DNA from: Urophycis tenuis
Taxonomy: Eukaryota > Chordata > Actinopteri > Gadiformes > Phycidae
Direction: 5' to 3'
Length of the DNA: 64,000 bases
Assembly: GCA_036785325.1 (NCBI GenBank)
Contig: JAXIVH010000001.1
Location: forward strand, 554,001 to 618,000
A program made the position numbers and the translations under genes. The notes beneath the pieces are model-generated. The model saw only the letters and a list, made by a program, of their open reading frames with translations, was not told where the DNA came from and searched no databases. Positions 43,623 through 55,692 of the stretch are shown in pieces; the stretch's first letter is position 1, and each line of letters begins with the position of its first letter.

Positions 43623-44434
43623 TCTCAATGATTACGGGTGTTCCTATGCACAAGTAATTCCTTGGATGGAATTATATTTTCTCGTTACTATTTACTAATA
43701 CTACTTACTAATTCCAAATAGTTTATATAGCCTAAGGAGCCCGCATTTACGGCATATTGCAAATTTGTAACGTGACTCCCAAAATGTTTTTATCATGTTG
43801 TTTTTAACTGAGCAAAGCACGGATGTAGTTGGACTGTACTTTTCTGCACACTTCAAGTCTCTTTTGTTCTTGAAAAACATTATTATATGGCCTTATTTGG
43901 CATCTGTCCTGACAGGTGACTTTTTACTTCTACTACTACATGTAGTGCAGGCGATGGCGTGCACGTCACGTTGGTTCTATTGACAGAAGTAACAGCGGGA
44001 GGGGGAGAGGATCTGTTAGGAGTGATGATATTACTGCACCGAAGTCGAAGTGCTCCCAGGTGTTATTTCGCCATACATTATAGTTATCCTTTTTTATCCG
44101 CTTAGAAAATTGCCATGTTTCATTTTGTGTAACCATACTTGGGTCGTGTAACTACTCATGTAACCATATTTAAATAGGGAAAACGTGGAAGTGCTTGGTC
44201 GCTTCTAACTTCACCCCCGTTTGGATCCTAAGGAATATACTGGGCTAAGCTACATGCTATCGAAGTAGCGCTATGCGCCAGAGCGATCGAGTGCACGCAG
44301 GAAAGTGAGAGAGGTATGTATCAACTCATCTAAGATCAGGGAAGAACGTAGTTCATTATGGACAAACGGTGGCGTTTTCCTTTAAGGCTTTCCTCTAACT
44401 TTAGTAACTAGGTTTTGGAGTTGGTGGTGCTTAC
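43623..44434. other. ank2 intron, nothing recognised
   Basis: Mixed-composition intronic sequence; no repeat ends or coding frames recognised. Confidence 0.5.
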
Positions 44435-44533
44435 CTGTGATTGGGCATTAACGTCCCCACCTCTCTTCACTAGTATTCTGGCAACTTCCTTTTGTCCAGC
44501 CAATGAGGCAATGTGGAGGGCTGTATTTCCTTT
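44435..44533 (-). CDS. ank2: ank2 exon, ANK repeat KGNTALHIASLAG (33 aa)
   Basis: Reads KGNTALHIASLAGQKEVARI then LVKRGGDVNAQSQ. Acceptor AG directly upstream at 44534-44535, donor GTAAGC. KGNTALHIASLAGQ is invariant across vertebrate ankyrins; the second half (QKEVARILVKRGG) is more divergent than most exons here. A non-functional copy of the start of the following exon sits only 61 bp upstream in transcript direction. Confidence 0.95.
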
Positions 44534-44593
44534 CTTTAAAGACAAAGCATGGTGTATAAGTGCCACTTAAGGGCTTAGTATAGGAAAAAAAAA

Positions 44594-44629
44594 CATTTCC
44601 TAGGCAGCCATGTGCGCTGGAGTAAAGCC

Positions 44630-44693
<64 letters not shown>

Positions 44694-44730
44694 CACTCTC
44701 TCACTCACTCACTCTCTCACTCTCTCACAT

Positions 44731-44768
<38 letters not shown>

Positions 44769-44826
44769 GCAGGTGCACAGTTGCAATATGTTAGATGGAA
44801 TAACCATCTCCTGATGTCACAGAACA
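44594..44826 (-). pseudogene. partial duplicate of the NGFTPLYMAAQEN exon and its 5' intron
   Basis: 44594-44632 matches the first 39 bp of the exon at 42771-42869 and reads NGFTPAHMAA followed by a TAG stop. The acceptor AG has become AA. Beyond it lie a (CA)n tract and the CACACAAGCAGGTGCACAGT to TCTCCTGATGTCA block matching 42900-42966. It is a dead pseudo-exon inside an ank2 intron. Confidence 0.85.
44636..44767. repeat. (CA)n microsatellite with CTCA interruption
   Basis: Two CA blocks (44636-44690, 44734-44767) separated by TCTCACTCTCTCACTC repeats; much longer than the CA tract of the parental segment. Confidence 0.95.
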
Positions 44827-45250
44827 ATACTCAATATAGCAAAGTATCAAAGTAGCATGATCTTTTAGCAATATGTCATTTTTTAAATATGAATAAATAA
44901 GGGTTTAATAATTAATATGTTTTAATAGTTAATTAATTAACAACATAAAATACAGAATAATAAACAGAACCATACAAGCTACATAGAGATGGGGGCGGCT
45001 AGAGATCCAGACTGATCTATGTGGTGAAGAATAATGTGAGATCAAATGATAAGGATGCTCTCCAACCCTAACGTTATGACCCTCTTTTGATCATGTTTCA
45101 CAGGGGGGTGGTAACATTAGCTAGATGCAGAGATGTATTATCTGTAGCTGACAATGCTTTGCTTTGTATCTCCCTTTCTATCACTCTCATTATGGCTTTA
45201 CCTCTCTCTACCCCGCATTGGTTAATCCCTCTTCCTCCCCCGCCTTCATT
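44827..45250. other. ank2 intron, nothing recognised
   Basis: A/T-rich, then a pyrimidine-rich stretch before the MITE at 45251. Confidence 0.5.
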
Positions 45251-45648
45251 CAGTACGTTTACATGCAGCAAGAAATTCGAATTTCGGATCGGATCAGATA
45301 ATGACATGCGTAAGACCGGATCACTTGTCCGAGTATACATGCCGTTCAGAGAATCGGATTAACAGCCGGAGCGTGGCTGACTCTGTACGCTATGTGGCGC
45401 TCTGCGCATGTGCAGAATGGCGATGCGCATGCGCAGAATGCAAAATCCAATTCAGATCCGATTGCTGAGTATACATGCCGTTAATAGTCCGACTATGAAC
45501 GAACTATCCAGGTGTTGTTATCCGATTTTGAGATGTCCGAAGTAGGTCCGAAGTAGGTCGGATTAAGGTGTTTACATGCACTTAAAAAGTCTGAACGATG
45601 TCTTATACGATTAGAAATTCGAATTTCTTGCTGCATGTAAACGTACTG
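45251..45648. mobile_element. MITE with CAGTACGTTTACATGC inverted termini
   Basis: 34-bp near-perfect inverted ends: CAGTACGTTTACATGCAGCA then AGAAATTCGAATTTC, with the complement ending at 45648. ATT occurs immediately outside both ends (45248-45250, 45649-45651), compatible with a 3-bp target duplication. No coding capacity. Confidence 0.85.
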
Positions 45649-45796
45649 ATTGTTTCCTATCAGAGAAGATCTCTTGCTCTAGCTATCAGTAGTCAATAAA
45701 TGGTTGCATCTGTTGCAATTAACAAGCAACAACATCTAGCTTGAAAGTACATGAAACATGGACATGAAAGTAGCATTTAATGAAGAATTGGCTAAC

Positions 45797-45895
45797 TTTG
45801 GTAGCAGAGTCGACAGGCGCCCCTCTCTCCAGCAGTTCCTCGACCAAATCCTGGTGGCCTTCCTTGGCAGCCAGGTGGAGTGCGTTCAAACCATT
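45797..45895 (-). CDS. ank2: ank2 exon, ANK repeat NGLNALHLAAKEG (33 aa)
   Basis: One 33-residue repeat, NGLNALHLAAKEGHQDLVEE continuing LLERGAPVDSATK. Acceptor AG at 45896-45897; donor GTTAGC, a less usual GTT donor. The TPLH position is NALH, as in other ankyrins at this repeat, which supports placement as the second repeat. 99 bp, phase 0. Confidence 0.95.
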
Positions 45896-46194
45896 CTATA
45901 ACACAAAGAAGTCCATTAGAGCAAATCATCTTGACTTGTTATGCATTCATGGAGTTCCCAATGGAGAAGTGGATCTGAGTTGAATTTGATTTCCTGGATG
46001 CTTGTTAGGCACTTCCTTCAGCTGCATTATTAAACACGCACCCTCTACATTACTCAATAAAACAGAGACAGCAAAGACTAAACAAAAAATATCAAAACTC
46101 AGCTCCATGTGTGAATCATCTAAAAATAAATCTTGTAAACAACAGTCAAGTGGAGACAATGGCCAGAACTGAAGTTTTAGTATCATTTATTAGA

Positions 46195-46197
<3 letters not shown>
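45896..46197. other. ank2 intron, nothing recognised
   Basis: Single-copy-looking sequence leading into an (AAT)n repeat. Confidence 0.5.

Positions 46198-46257
<60 letters not shown>
46198..46257. repeat. (AAT)n microsatellite
   Basis: About 19 AAT units next to the truncated 3' end of a minus-strand LINE, possibly grown from its tail. Confidence 0.95.
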
Positions 46258-46258
<1 letters not shown>

Positions 46259-48968
46259 TCAATGTTTCAATGAGAAAGCTAGTAGTAGCAATGGCAACAA
46301 AATCTCATCTGGCTCCTCTCAACGCTGAGGAGCAGCGTGTCTACTCCGAGCTCCTCCCGGATGGCCGAGCTTCTTACCCTATCTCTAAGGGAGAGCCCAG
46401 CCACCCTGCGGAGGAAGCTCATTTCGGCCGCTTGTACCCGCGATCTTGTTCTTTTGGTCATTACCCAAAGTTCATGACCATAGGTGAGGGCAGGAACGTA
46501 GATCGACTGGTAAATCGAGAGCATTGCCTTTCGGCCCAGCTCCCTCTTTATCACGACGGATCCGTGCAGAGTCCGCATTACTGCAGACGCCGCACCGATC
46601 CGCCTGTCGATCTCCCGCTCCATCCTCCCCTCACTCATGAACAAGACCCCGAGGTACTTGACTCCTCCACTTGGGGCAGGATCTCATCCCCGACCCGGAG
46701 AGTGCACTCCACCCTTTTCCGGTTGAGGACCATGGACTCGGATTTGGAGGTGCTGATTCTCATCCCCGCCGCTTCGCATTCGGCTGCGAACTGGTCCAGC
46801 GAGAGTTGGAGGTCACGGTCTGATGAAGCCAACAGGACCAAATCATCCGCAAAAGGCAGAGACCCAATCCTGAGGTCACCAAACCGGACCCCCTCAATGC
46901 CCTGGCTGTGCCTAGAAATCCTGTCCATAAAAATTATGAACAGGATCGGTGACAAAGGACAGCCCTGGCGGAGTCCAACCCTCACTAGAAACAAGTCCGA
47001 CTTATTACCGGCAATGCGGACCAAGCTCTGACACCGGTCATACAGGGAACGGACAGCCCGTATCAGGGGGTCCGATACCCCATACTCCCGGAGAACCCCC
47101 CACAGGACTCCCCGAGGGACACAGTCGAATGCCTTCTCCAAGTCCACAAAGCACATGTGGACTGGTTGGGCAAACGCCCATGCACCCTCAAAGATCCTGC
47201 AGAGGGTGTAGAGCTGGTCCACTGTTCCACGGCCCGGACGAAAACCACATTGCTCCTCCTGACTCCGAGGTTCAACTATCCGACGGACCCTCCTCGGCAA
47301 CTTCAGCCCCACAGATAGGAGAGCCCACATCTGAGTCCCCAGGCCCTGTTTCCTTACCGGAAGGCGTGTCGGTAGGACTCGTGGATCGGATTCCTTTCAC
47401 CGATCCACAACGTCCTGAGTCGAGGTCAGCAGCGCACCGTCTCCACCATACACAGTGTTGACGATGCACTGCTTTCCCCTCCTGAGACGCCGGATGGTGG
47501 TCCAGAACCTCTTTGAAGCCGTCCGGAAGTCGTTCTCCATGGCCTCACCGAACTCCTCCCATGTCCGGGTTTTTGCCTCAGCAACCGCTACAGCTGCGCT
47601 CCGCTTGGCCTGCCGGTACCTGCCTACTGCCTCCGGAGTCCCACAGGCCAAAAAGGTCCTATAGGAATCCTTCTTCAGTTTGACGGCATCCCTCACCGCC
47701 GGTGTCCACCAGCGGGTTCGGGAATTGCCGCCACGGCAGGCACCGACCACCTTGCGGCCACAGCTCCGGTCGGCCGCCTTAACAATGGAGGCGCAGAACA
47801 TGGCCCACTCGGACTCAATGTCCCCTGCCTCCCCCGGTACATGGTCAAAGCTCTCCCGGAGGTGGGAGTTGAAACTCTCTCTGACAGGAGACTCTGCCAG
47901 ACGTTCCCAGCAGACCCTCACAATACGCTTGGGTCTGTCAGGTCTGACCGGCATCCTCCCCCATCATCGCAGCCAACTCACCACCAGGTGGTGATCAGTT
48001 GACAGCTCCGCCCCTCTCTTCGCCCGAGTGTCCAAGACATGCGGCCGCAAGTCCGACAACACGTCTACAAAGTCCTTGAACTGCCGCCTAGGGTGTCCTG
48101 GTGCCAAGTGCACATATGGACACCCTTATGTTTGAACATGGTGTTTGTTATGGACAATCCTTGACGAGCACAGAAGTCCAATAACTGAACACCACTCGGG
48201 TTCAGATCGGGGGGGCCGTTCCTCCCAATCACACACCTCCAGGTCTCACTGTCGCTGCCAACGTGAGCATTCAAGTCCCCCAGCAGAACGAGGGAATCCC
48301 CAGAGGGAGCACTTTCCAGCACCCCCTCCAGGGAGTCCAGAAAGGGTGGATACTCTGAACTGCTGTTTGGACCATAGGCACAAACAACAGTCAGGATTCG
48401 TCCCCCCACCCGAAGGCGGAGGGAGGCTACCCTCTTGTCTACCGGGGTAAACTCCAACATACAAGCACCAAGCCGGGGGGCAATAAGTATTGCCACCCCT
48501 GCCCGGCGCCTCTCACCAGTGGCAACTCCAGAGTGGAAGAGAGTCCAACCCCTCTCGAGAAGACTGGTTCCAGAGCCCTTGCTATACGTCGAGGTAAGGC
48601 CAACTATATCTAGGCGGAACTTCTCAACCTCGCGCACCAGCTCAGGCTCCTTCCCCACCAGAGAGGTGACGTTCCACGTCCCTAGAGCTAGCTTCTGCAG
48701 CTGAGGATCGGACCGCCAAGGTCCCCGCCTTCGGCTGCCGCCCAGCTCGCACTGCACCCGACCCCTTTGGCCCCTCCCGCTGGTGGTGAGCCGGCGGGAA
48801 GGGAGTCCCATGTCGATTATTCGGGCTGTGCCCGGCCGGGCCCCCTGGGTATAGGCCCGGCCACCAGGCGCTCGCCCCCGAGCCCCACCCCCAGGCCTGG
48901 CTCCAGGGGGGGGCCCCGGTGACCCACGTCCGGGCGAGGGACACGGAAGACCATTTATTGTTGTCATC
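46258..48968 (-). mobile_element. APE-type LINE (I/Nimb- or RTE-like), minus strand, decayed
   Basis: Minus-strand order: Pro/Gly/Arg-rich leader from about 48965; endonuclease LALGTWNVTSLVGKEPELVR, SLVLLGDLNAHVGSDSETWR (48700-48060); linker MPVRPDRPKRIVRVCWERLA and SRTRWWTPAVRDAVKLKKDS (47954-47400); RT with EEQCGFRPGRGTVDQLYTLC, CFVDLEKAFDCVPRGVLWGV, GLRQGCPLSPILFIIFMDRI and catalytic FADDLVLLASSDRD (47330-46640); C-terminal YQSIYVPALTYGHELWVMTK (46644-46279). Pieces between the endonuclease and linker and at the RT fingers are deleted, and several frameshifts are present. The clade name is uncertain. Confidence 0.8.
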
Positions 48969-49697
48969 ATAAGGGGTCTTGTGAGCTATGAGAGCTCCCA
49001 AACTATGCATATTAAAAAGAGATTAAAAAGAGACGATTTTGTGAACTTTCACTTAATTACATTTGCTCCTCAGCCTGCATCAATAAGGGGAGATTCAATG
49101 TCTCGAATTCGTCTGCTACGAAGAACGCAAGCGCCACTTCGTATGCCATGCTTTTTGACGAGAAGTTCACCTGTGTCCGCCTTGACCAGACGGGAACTTG
49201 ACGTGATTATGACCAGTTCCGCCGGATCTTCTCAATTCTCGTTGCAACAAATGCACAAATGTAAACGATCTGAAACTCGCCTTTTGTCTACACCGACCTT
49301 GAAGTGATGGGCGGACTCTGGAGCTGCCAATCAGTGGCCAAGAAGGCAGACTCCATCTCGGCCTATGCATGCCTCCAGACCCTCCACTTCCTGCCAGGTT
49401 TCTACCTGGTTGCTCCACTGTGGCTTTCTATGATCCTGAATCACCACACACACTGTCTGCATGCTCCCAATCGAACATTACAGAGGGTAAGAAACAACCC
49501 TAACAAAGCGCAAAGAAGGAGGAGAGATCTTGTGATTGTGCCAACTGGCCTACCCTCTTGAATAAGTCATCACAAAATGAACAAGGGAGCAGAGGCTAGT
49601 CTTTGCTTATTGATAATTACTTTGTAAATATGGCTATGCCATTACTAATTTCCTTGCACTTCAATGTCGGAAAATTGATTAAATAAAGAATTCAAAC
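48969..49697. other. unassigned intronic sequence
   Basis: Open plus-strand frames (49081-49305 and 49304-49561, the latter ending QRRRRDLVIVPTGLPS) have a protein-like feel but no recognisable domain. May be part of an unknown repeat. Confidence 0.3.
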
Positions 49698-50082
49698 TAG
49701 GGATGTCCGATATTGACTTTTTGCCGATATCCGATAGCCGATATTGTCCAAATTCTTAATTTCCGATACCGATATCAACCGATATGGTATACCGATATAT
49801 ACAGGCGTTTTTATTTTCGCCCAGACTAATTTTAGGTCCCATATCTCCTGTTGTGGAATTAACACATCATCTACTTTTATTGTGATGCCTCACTAGATTG
49901 CATTTCACAAATTAACACTGTCTATAAAAAATAAGGACACTATTTCAACTTATGGAAAAGTGCCATATTTATGCACAAGCACATTATCGGTGGTAAAACC
50001 GATAACGATATGAACCGATATTACAAAAATAGGCTAATATCGGCCGATATTATCGGTTGGCCGATATTATCGGACATCCCTA
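49698..50082. mobile_element. hAT MITE with perfect 8-bp target duplication
   Basis: Inverted termini TAGGGATGTCCGATATTG and complement CGGACATCCCTA. ATTCAAAC flanks both sides exactly (49690-49697, 50083-50090). The interior is built of CCGATA/TATCGG repeats at both ends. Non-coding. Confidence 0.92.
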
Positions 50083-50101
50083 ATTCAAACCATTATTGCC
50101 A

Positions 50102-50139
<38 letters not shown>
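50102..50139. repeat. (TG)n microsatellite
   Basis: About 18 TG units just right of the MITE. Confidence 0.95.
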
Positions 50140-50140
<1 letters not shown>

Positions 50141-50778
50141 CACATGCAACAGCTAGTTATATGTTTATAAATAAGCTAAAGGGTGAAAGTCAGAGAATAC
50201 AAGTAGATCCTACAGAACTGCATTACAATTGCTGTTGCAATTGACGCATACTCGTACATGCATACAGACAAAATGTGTCTGTATGCATGTACAGGTATGC
50301 ATGTACAGGTGACAATTTGTCACCTGTGTTAAACTAGGATTTCTGTTCACCTGTGTTCCATGAATTTAAGATCCTTAGCATCTGCCCCTGTTCTAATGAA
50401 GTAAAGCACCCTTTTGTATTTTCTCTGCATTTGGGCTAATGTCCCTGTGCAAGCCGTGGCCATTTGGAAAGAATGGCACATATTAAGATACAGTTGTGTG
50501 AAGCATCACTGAATTCAAAGTCCCTTTTACTATGTTAGCTTTTCTTTCATCTTTGTTTTCATAGTTTTTAAACCCCCAAAATTTACCATAACCTTAATTA
50601 GCATTAAAAGAAATTAATTGAAAAATGTAACATGTTCTTGCAATGTAACTAACCAATATGATTAATTCATGGAATACAAGGTATGCAGGAGATCAATGCA
50701 GGAATGTGTCAATGTATCAATCTGTCTAATGATAAGACACAAGACAACATGGGAGGTTTCCCATGTAGTGTTAAATAC
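50140..50778. other. ank2 intron, nothing recognised
   Basis: Includes a short imperfect repeat of GTACAGGTATGCATGTACAGGT near 50289; no coding frame. Confidence 0.5.
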
Positions 50779-50880
50779 CTGGTTACAGGTGCTGATGTCC
50801 ACTCCACCTTTGAGGAACTCAAGGACTCTGTCAATGTTCCCAGCCCTGGCAGCACGCAGGAAACTGGTGTTGCTGTCCGA
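50779..50880 (-). CDS. ank2: ank2 exon, SDSN linker and first ANK repeat (34 aa)
   Basis: Reads SDSNTSFLRAARAGNIDRVL then EFLKGGVDISTCNQ. This is the conserved start of the ankyrin repeat domain (family: SDSNASFLRAARAGNLDKV). Acceptor CAG at 50881-50882, donor GTATTT below 50779. It is 102 bp rather than 99 because it carries an extra serine codon at the leader junction. It joins the leader exon in phase 0 across a 3.5-kb intron. Confidence 0.95.
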
Positions 50881-51030
50881 CTGCATGGATCAAAACGGAA
50901 GAGGTCAGTACATAATTTAAAAACAATAAGAAAACAAAAACATACATTTAAGGTATTCAATGGCCAAGCAAACATTGCATATGTTGGAATGAATTGAGTT
51001 GGAAAAGGAGTTTGATAAATTGAGTTGTGT

Positions 51031-51062
<32 letters not shown>

Positions 51063-51650
51063 CACGTCATCACATCAATGTAGATTTCTTCAATACAAAC
51101 CCATCCAATAGCTACCATAAACATTTACATTTAGCAGACACACAAGCGACTTACAAAAGGTACATTTGTTAGAAGAAGGTGAAACATTTAATTGTTGTTA
51201 ATACAGTCAGAAAGTCACCAGAACCAGTTTCCAGCATTTCAATTGCTGGGTTAACCATTGGGGTTAACCATTAACATTTTTTATCAAGTTATATATAAAA
51301 GTGATTGATCACAATGCTTAAGGTAACATGTTCTGGTCTGACATAAATTAGATGCATGTTTTAGTGAGGGATAAATCTATAAATGGAATACGGTTGATTG
51401 TTGTATTGTGATTGACTTGGTATGTGGTACATATGCCTTTTTTTTTGTGGGGATAGTTTATGTGTCTGTCTGTGTATGTCTGTATTTGTATTTACGGGGG
51501 ATATGTATGTGGTGTATGTTTGTTTTTGTGAGTATGTATTTGTGTAGATGGTTAGGAAGTGTGTGGGCGGTATGTATTTGTGTGGGTGTATTGTAGTTGG
51601 GATATCTGTGTGGTTACAAAATGAAGAGTAGTTAAAAAGGGGTGGGAAAA
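50881..51650. other. ank2 intron with (CA)n and SINE scrap
   Basis: (CA)n at 51031-51058. 51125-51160 (TTTACATTTAGCAGACACAC, then AGCGACTTACAAAAGG) is the widespread fish SINE core/tail motif. Confidence 0.6.
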
Positions 51651-51990
51651 TAAAAAAGTATTGCACTTCTTCCCATTCCTTTTTTCGAACAATGTGCAGT
51701 GTTTGGTTATATATCAGCACGTTATATGTTGTATACTTATGTTGCTGAGGGGTTTTTTTTATGCCCACACACTGTGCTCCCCGAGGAGCATAGTCTGAGG
51801 GGATGCCTTTTTTTTCTCGCCTCCCTCTCCTCATGTTGCTACTGTATTCTGTATTCTTTCTACATCCCTGTCTTCCTGTCCTGTCTACCCCCTTGTCATG
51901 TATTGTTGTATATGTATGGACGGGCTGACGGCTTAATTTCGCGGTGTCCTTGTGATCTGTGACAATAAAGTGCTACTACTACTTTATATG
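51651..51990 (+). mobile_element. probable LINE 3' UTR/tail
   Basis: Pyrimidine-rich sequence followed by GTGACAATAAAGTGCTACTA, a LINE-like 3' end with a (CTA)n tail. No coding motif seen. Confidence 0.4.
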
Positions 51991-52042
51991 ATTCTTTTTT
52001 TTTCTCTTTTTAATTTCTTTTGTATGTACAAATTGTTCATAT

Positions 52043-52613
52043 ACCGCTGCGTCGACGTCTCTTCCGTCTTTCCGGATAAGTTCGTAAAAGTCCTCTTCAA
52101 AACTCACAAGTGTAAGGAAAAAGTTAGTGAATTCAACACTCCATCTAATTTCAAGTATTCAATTATTCCAGTTGTCAATACATTTCGATGGAGTGTTGAA
52201 TTCACTAACCTTTTCCTTACACTTGTGAGTTTTGAAGAGGCCTTTTACGAACTTATCCGGAAAGACGGAAGAGACGTCGACGCAGCGGTAGCCTTAGCAA
52301 CAGCTAGTTGAAGCTATCAGAAAAGTGCTCTTTTAAATAAACTCCTGGTGTACTTACAAACTTTAAAATGCCTCGTTTTGTGAGTACAGACCATATATGT
52401 ACTACTTCAGAAGTTGGGTAACAATCCATGCATTATTAGTGGGGTAATTTACGAGATATACACACAGTACCGGGCACTCCAATACTAAGCCATTCGGCTT
52501 ATACCCCTAAACTTGATCAATATTGACCGTCGCTAAAAATGCATCTGAGGGGGTATTTGGCTGGATTATTGGTGGAAATTACCTCAGGGTGAATTGTACC
52601 CCGAATCATCACT
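52043..52613. mobile_element. TTAA long-inverted-repeat transposon, copy 3 (left end lost)
   Basis: Right arm complete to CGAATCATCACT with TTAA at 52614-52617. The left arm survives only from GCTGCGTCGACGTCTCTTCC (52046) to about 52147. The arm junction TTCAAGTATTCAATTATTCC is intact, as in the interior of copy 1, so the family's coreless form has at least two insertions here. Confidence 0.85.
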
Positions 52614-52617
52614 TTAA

Positions 52618-52916
52618 TGTGCAAGTTATTTCAGTCAACCAGGACTATGAATCTCTGGAATGCACTAGTCTAGCTAATGCACTCGTAATCTCTCTATAAC
52701 GATAAATCCATTAAACCCATCTATTATACCCATTTATTGTGTCTTTCAGCCATGTCCGTTCCTTGACAAATTTCAATGGATTAAAAGCCATCTCTGCATC
52801 CTGTCTCTCTTCTATTCTTTTCCATGCCTCATCAAGATGTCACCTCCCCAGCTTATGGCATTTGTACATCCCACTTGTACTGTTTACATACCAAAAGGTC
52901 TTCTACATCCTGCTTG
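52618..52916. other. ank2 intron, nothing recognised
   Basis: Pyrimidine-rich sequence leading into the CT tract. Confidence 0.5.
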
Positions 52917-54002
<1,086 letters not shown>

Positions 54003-54405
54003 GCACGAATGTGTAGTCATGTACATTATGGTATATTTTATGTAGCCATGTGTACATTTTAGTATACTGTATATATTTGTAGTCACATGTAGGCTACATT
54101 GTAGTTTACTATGTATTGTCATGTGTGCATTGTCTTATACTATGTGTAAACATGTGTACATTGTGGTATACTATCTGTAGTCATGTGTACATTGTGGTAT
54201 ACTATCAGTAGTCATGTGTACATTGTGGTATACTATCTGTAGTCATGTGTCCATTGTGGTATACTATCTGTAGTCATGTGTACATTGTGGTATACTATCA
54301 GTAGTCATGTGTACATTGTGGTATACTATCTGTAGTCATGTGTCCATTGTGGTATACTATCTGTAGTCACATATAGGCTACGTTGTAGTTTACCATGTGT
54401 AGTCA
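54003..54405. repeat. 31-bp minisatellite next to the leader-exon donor
   Basis: Units of GTAGTCATGTGTACATTGTG plus GTATACTATCT, six well-conserved (54178-54366) and several diverged on the left. The last diverged unit lies within 20 bp of the donor at 54419. Some units alternate CTGT/CAGT, indicating higher-order duplication. Confidence 0.9.
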
Positions 54406-54419
54406 TGTTTGTATTGTAC

Positions 54420-54545
54420 CTGCCGCTTGTGCTCAGCCCTCTCCCGCTGCCGTCTCCTCCTCTCCCTGGCCTTCTGCAGTGCTATGTACTCTGGGGGGTG
54501 CTCCAGCTCACGAGCCTTCTTCAGGTGGGCCGCAGCGTGCGCCAT
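54420..54545 (-). CDS. ank2: ank2 leader exon (N-terminal 42 residues)
   Basis: Encodes MAHAAAHLKKARELEHPPEY then a very basic Arg/Glu/Gln stretch ending HKRQ, followed by a GTACAA donor in phase 0. The start fits a Kozak context (A at -3, G at +4). It resembles the known MAHAASQLKK-type leader of an ankyrin-G isoform, which is why this ATG was preferred to another in-frame start at 54623; the intervening 78 bases are open but look like 5' UTR. Ankyrin genes use several alternative first exons, so this is probably one of several isoform starts, and other leaders may lie upstream. A 31-bp minisatellite begins almost directly after its donor. Confidence 0.8.
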
Positions 54546-55313
54546 AATGCCAGGAAATGTAATCACTAATTGAGTCTGCCTCTCTTTATCTCTTGTCACT
54601 GTCTTGGTCAGTCTCTTTGTCAAGCTGTCCCGTCACCAAACTCGTTTCTCACCCAGCAAAATGTGTTGATAAAAAAAGCTAATACATCCAGTTGGCTTTG
54701 ATAGAATGACAAATGTCACAGAACTGATTCAAAGAGAAATGTCACGTAAAACTAGGATCACTAATGAAAAATCCTCAGAGAAAGTATTGTATTGTTTTAT
54801 GCCAGCGCAGACAAAGATGGAAAAATAAGTTAAAACAAATCCACGTATGTGATTGTATGCGTTGAATTCCTCCCTCTCCCTTGTCCCTTGTTCCTCTGGT
54901 CCCAGCAGTAGAGATGAATCACCACAACCTCTGCTTTCACATCCATCTACAAGGCAGCTGTACGATTCTTACATCCATCCACAAGGCAAATGCACAACAT
55001 GAGTAGTACGCGTAACATGCCACAATGAATCATTAGTGTCTGTACATTTGAATGAGCATCTCATGTATGGCTAACGTTTGTGTGAGCAACAGTCGAGTGT
55101 GAGGGAATTAAGGTAAGCTCCCTGCCAACAACCAACCAGAAGCCACAGGCACTGTCACTGTACAATATGTCCTATCCACACTATAATATGTGTACTATCA
55201 TCACTGTATGCCTTCCATGTGTACTATCCACACAATACTATGTGTACTATCATCACTGTATGCCTTCCATGTGTACTATCCACACAATACTATGTGTACT
55301 ATCATCACTGTAG
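54546..55313. other. 5' flank or UTR of the leader exon
   Basis: The first 78 bases are open in frame with the leader. No clear TATA box or CpG island. 55190-55315 contains two copies of a CATCACTGTATGCCTTCCAT block about 60 bp apart. The promoter cannot be assigned. Confidence 0.4.
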
Positions 55314-55692
55314 CTGAGAGGGAGAAAGGAAAAGGGAGCAGGTGGAAAAGAGAGAGGGAGTGAGAGATGGAGGGCTGGAGAGAGAATGAGAAAGGGATGG
55401 GGTAGGGAGAGAGAGGGATAGAAAGAGGGATGGACAGAGAGGAAGAGAGGCCATGAGCGACAGGGAAGGGGTGGTGAAGGGGGAGGGATGGACAGAAAGG
55501 GAGAAAGGGAAAGGGAGGGGATGGTAGGGAGAGAGAGAGGAAGAGAGAAAGGGAGGGGATGGTAGGGAGAGAGAGGGAGAGAGAGAAAGGGAGGGGATGG
55601 TAGGGAGAGAGAGGGAGAGAGAGAAAGGGAGGGGATGGTAGGGAGAGAGAGGGAGAGAAAGAGGGAGAAAGGGATGGTGGTGGGGGGGGGGG
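55314..55692. repeat. purine-rich GGGA/GAGA minisatellite
   Basis: Roughly 38-bp units GGTAGGGAGAGAGAGGGAGA plus GAGAGAAAGGGAGGGGAT at 55535-55690, with older purine-rich units to the left, ending in a G run (55683-55693). The strand asymmetry is nearly complete over about 370 bp. Confidence 0.9.

Noticed and set aside
46949..47461. 170-codon plus-strand frame
   Set aside because: Antisense shadow of the minus-strand LINE RT.
54546..54623. Upstream in-frame start (MTKRLTKTV) for the ank2 leader
   Set aside because: Open and in frame, but the MAHAA start has a better Kozak context and matches a known ankyrin leader.
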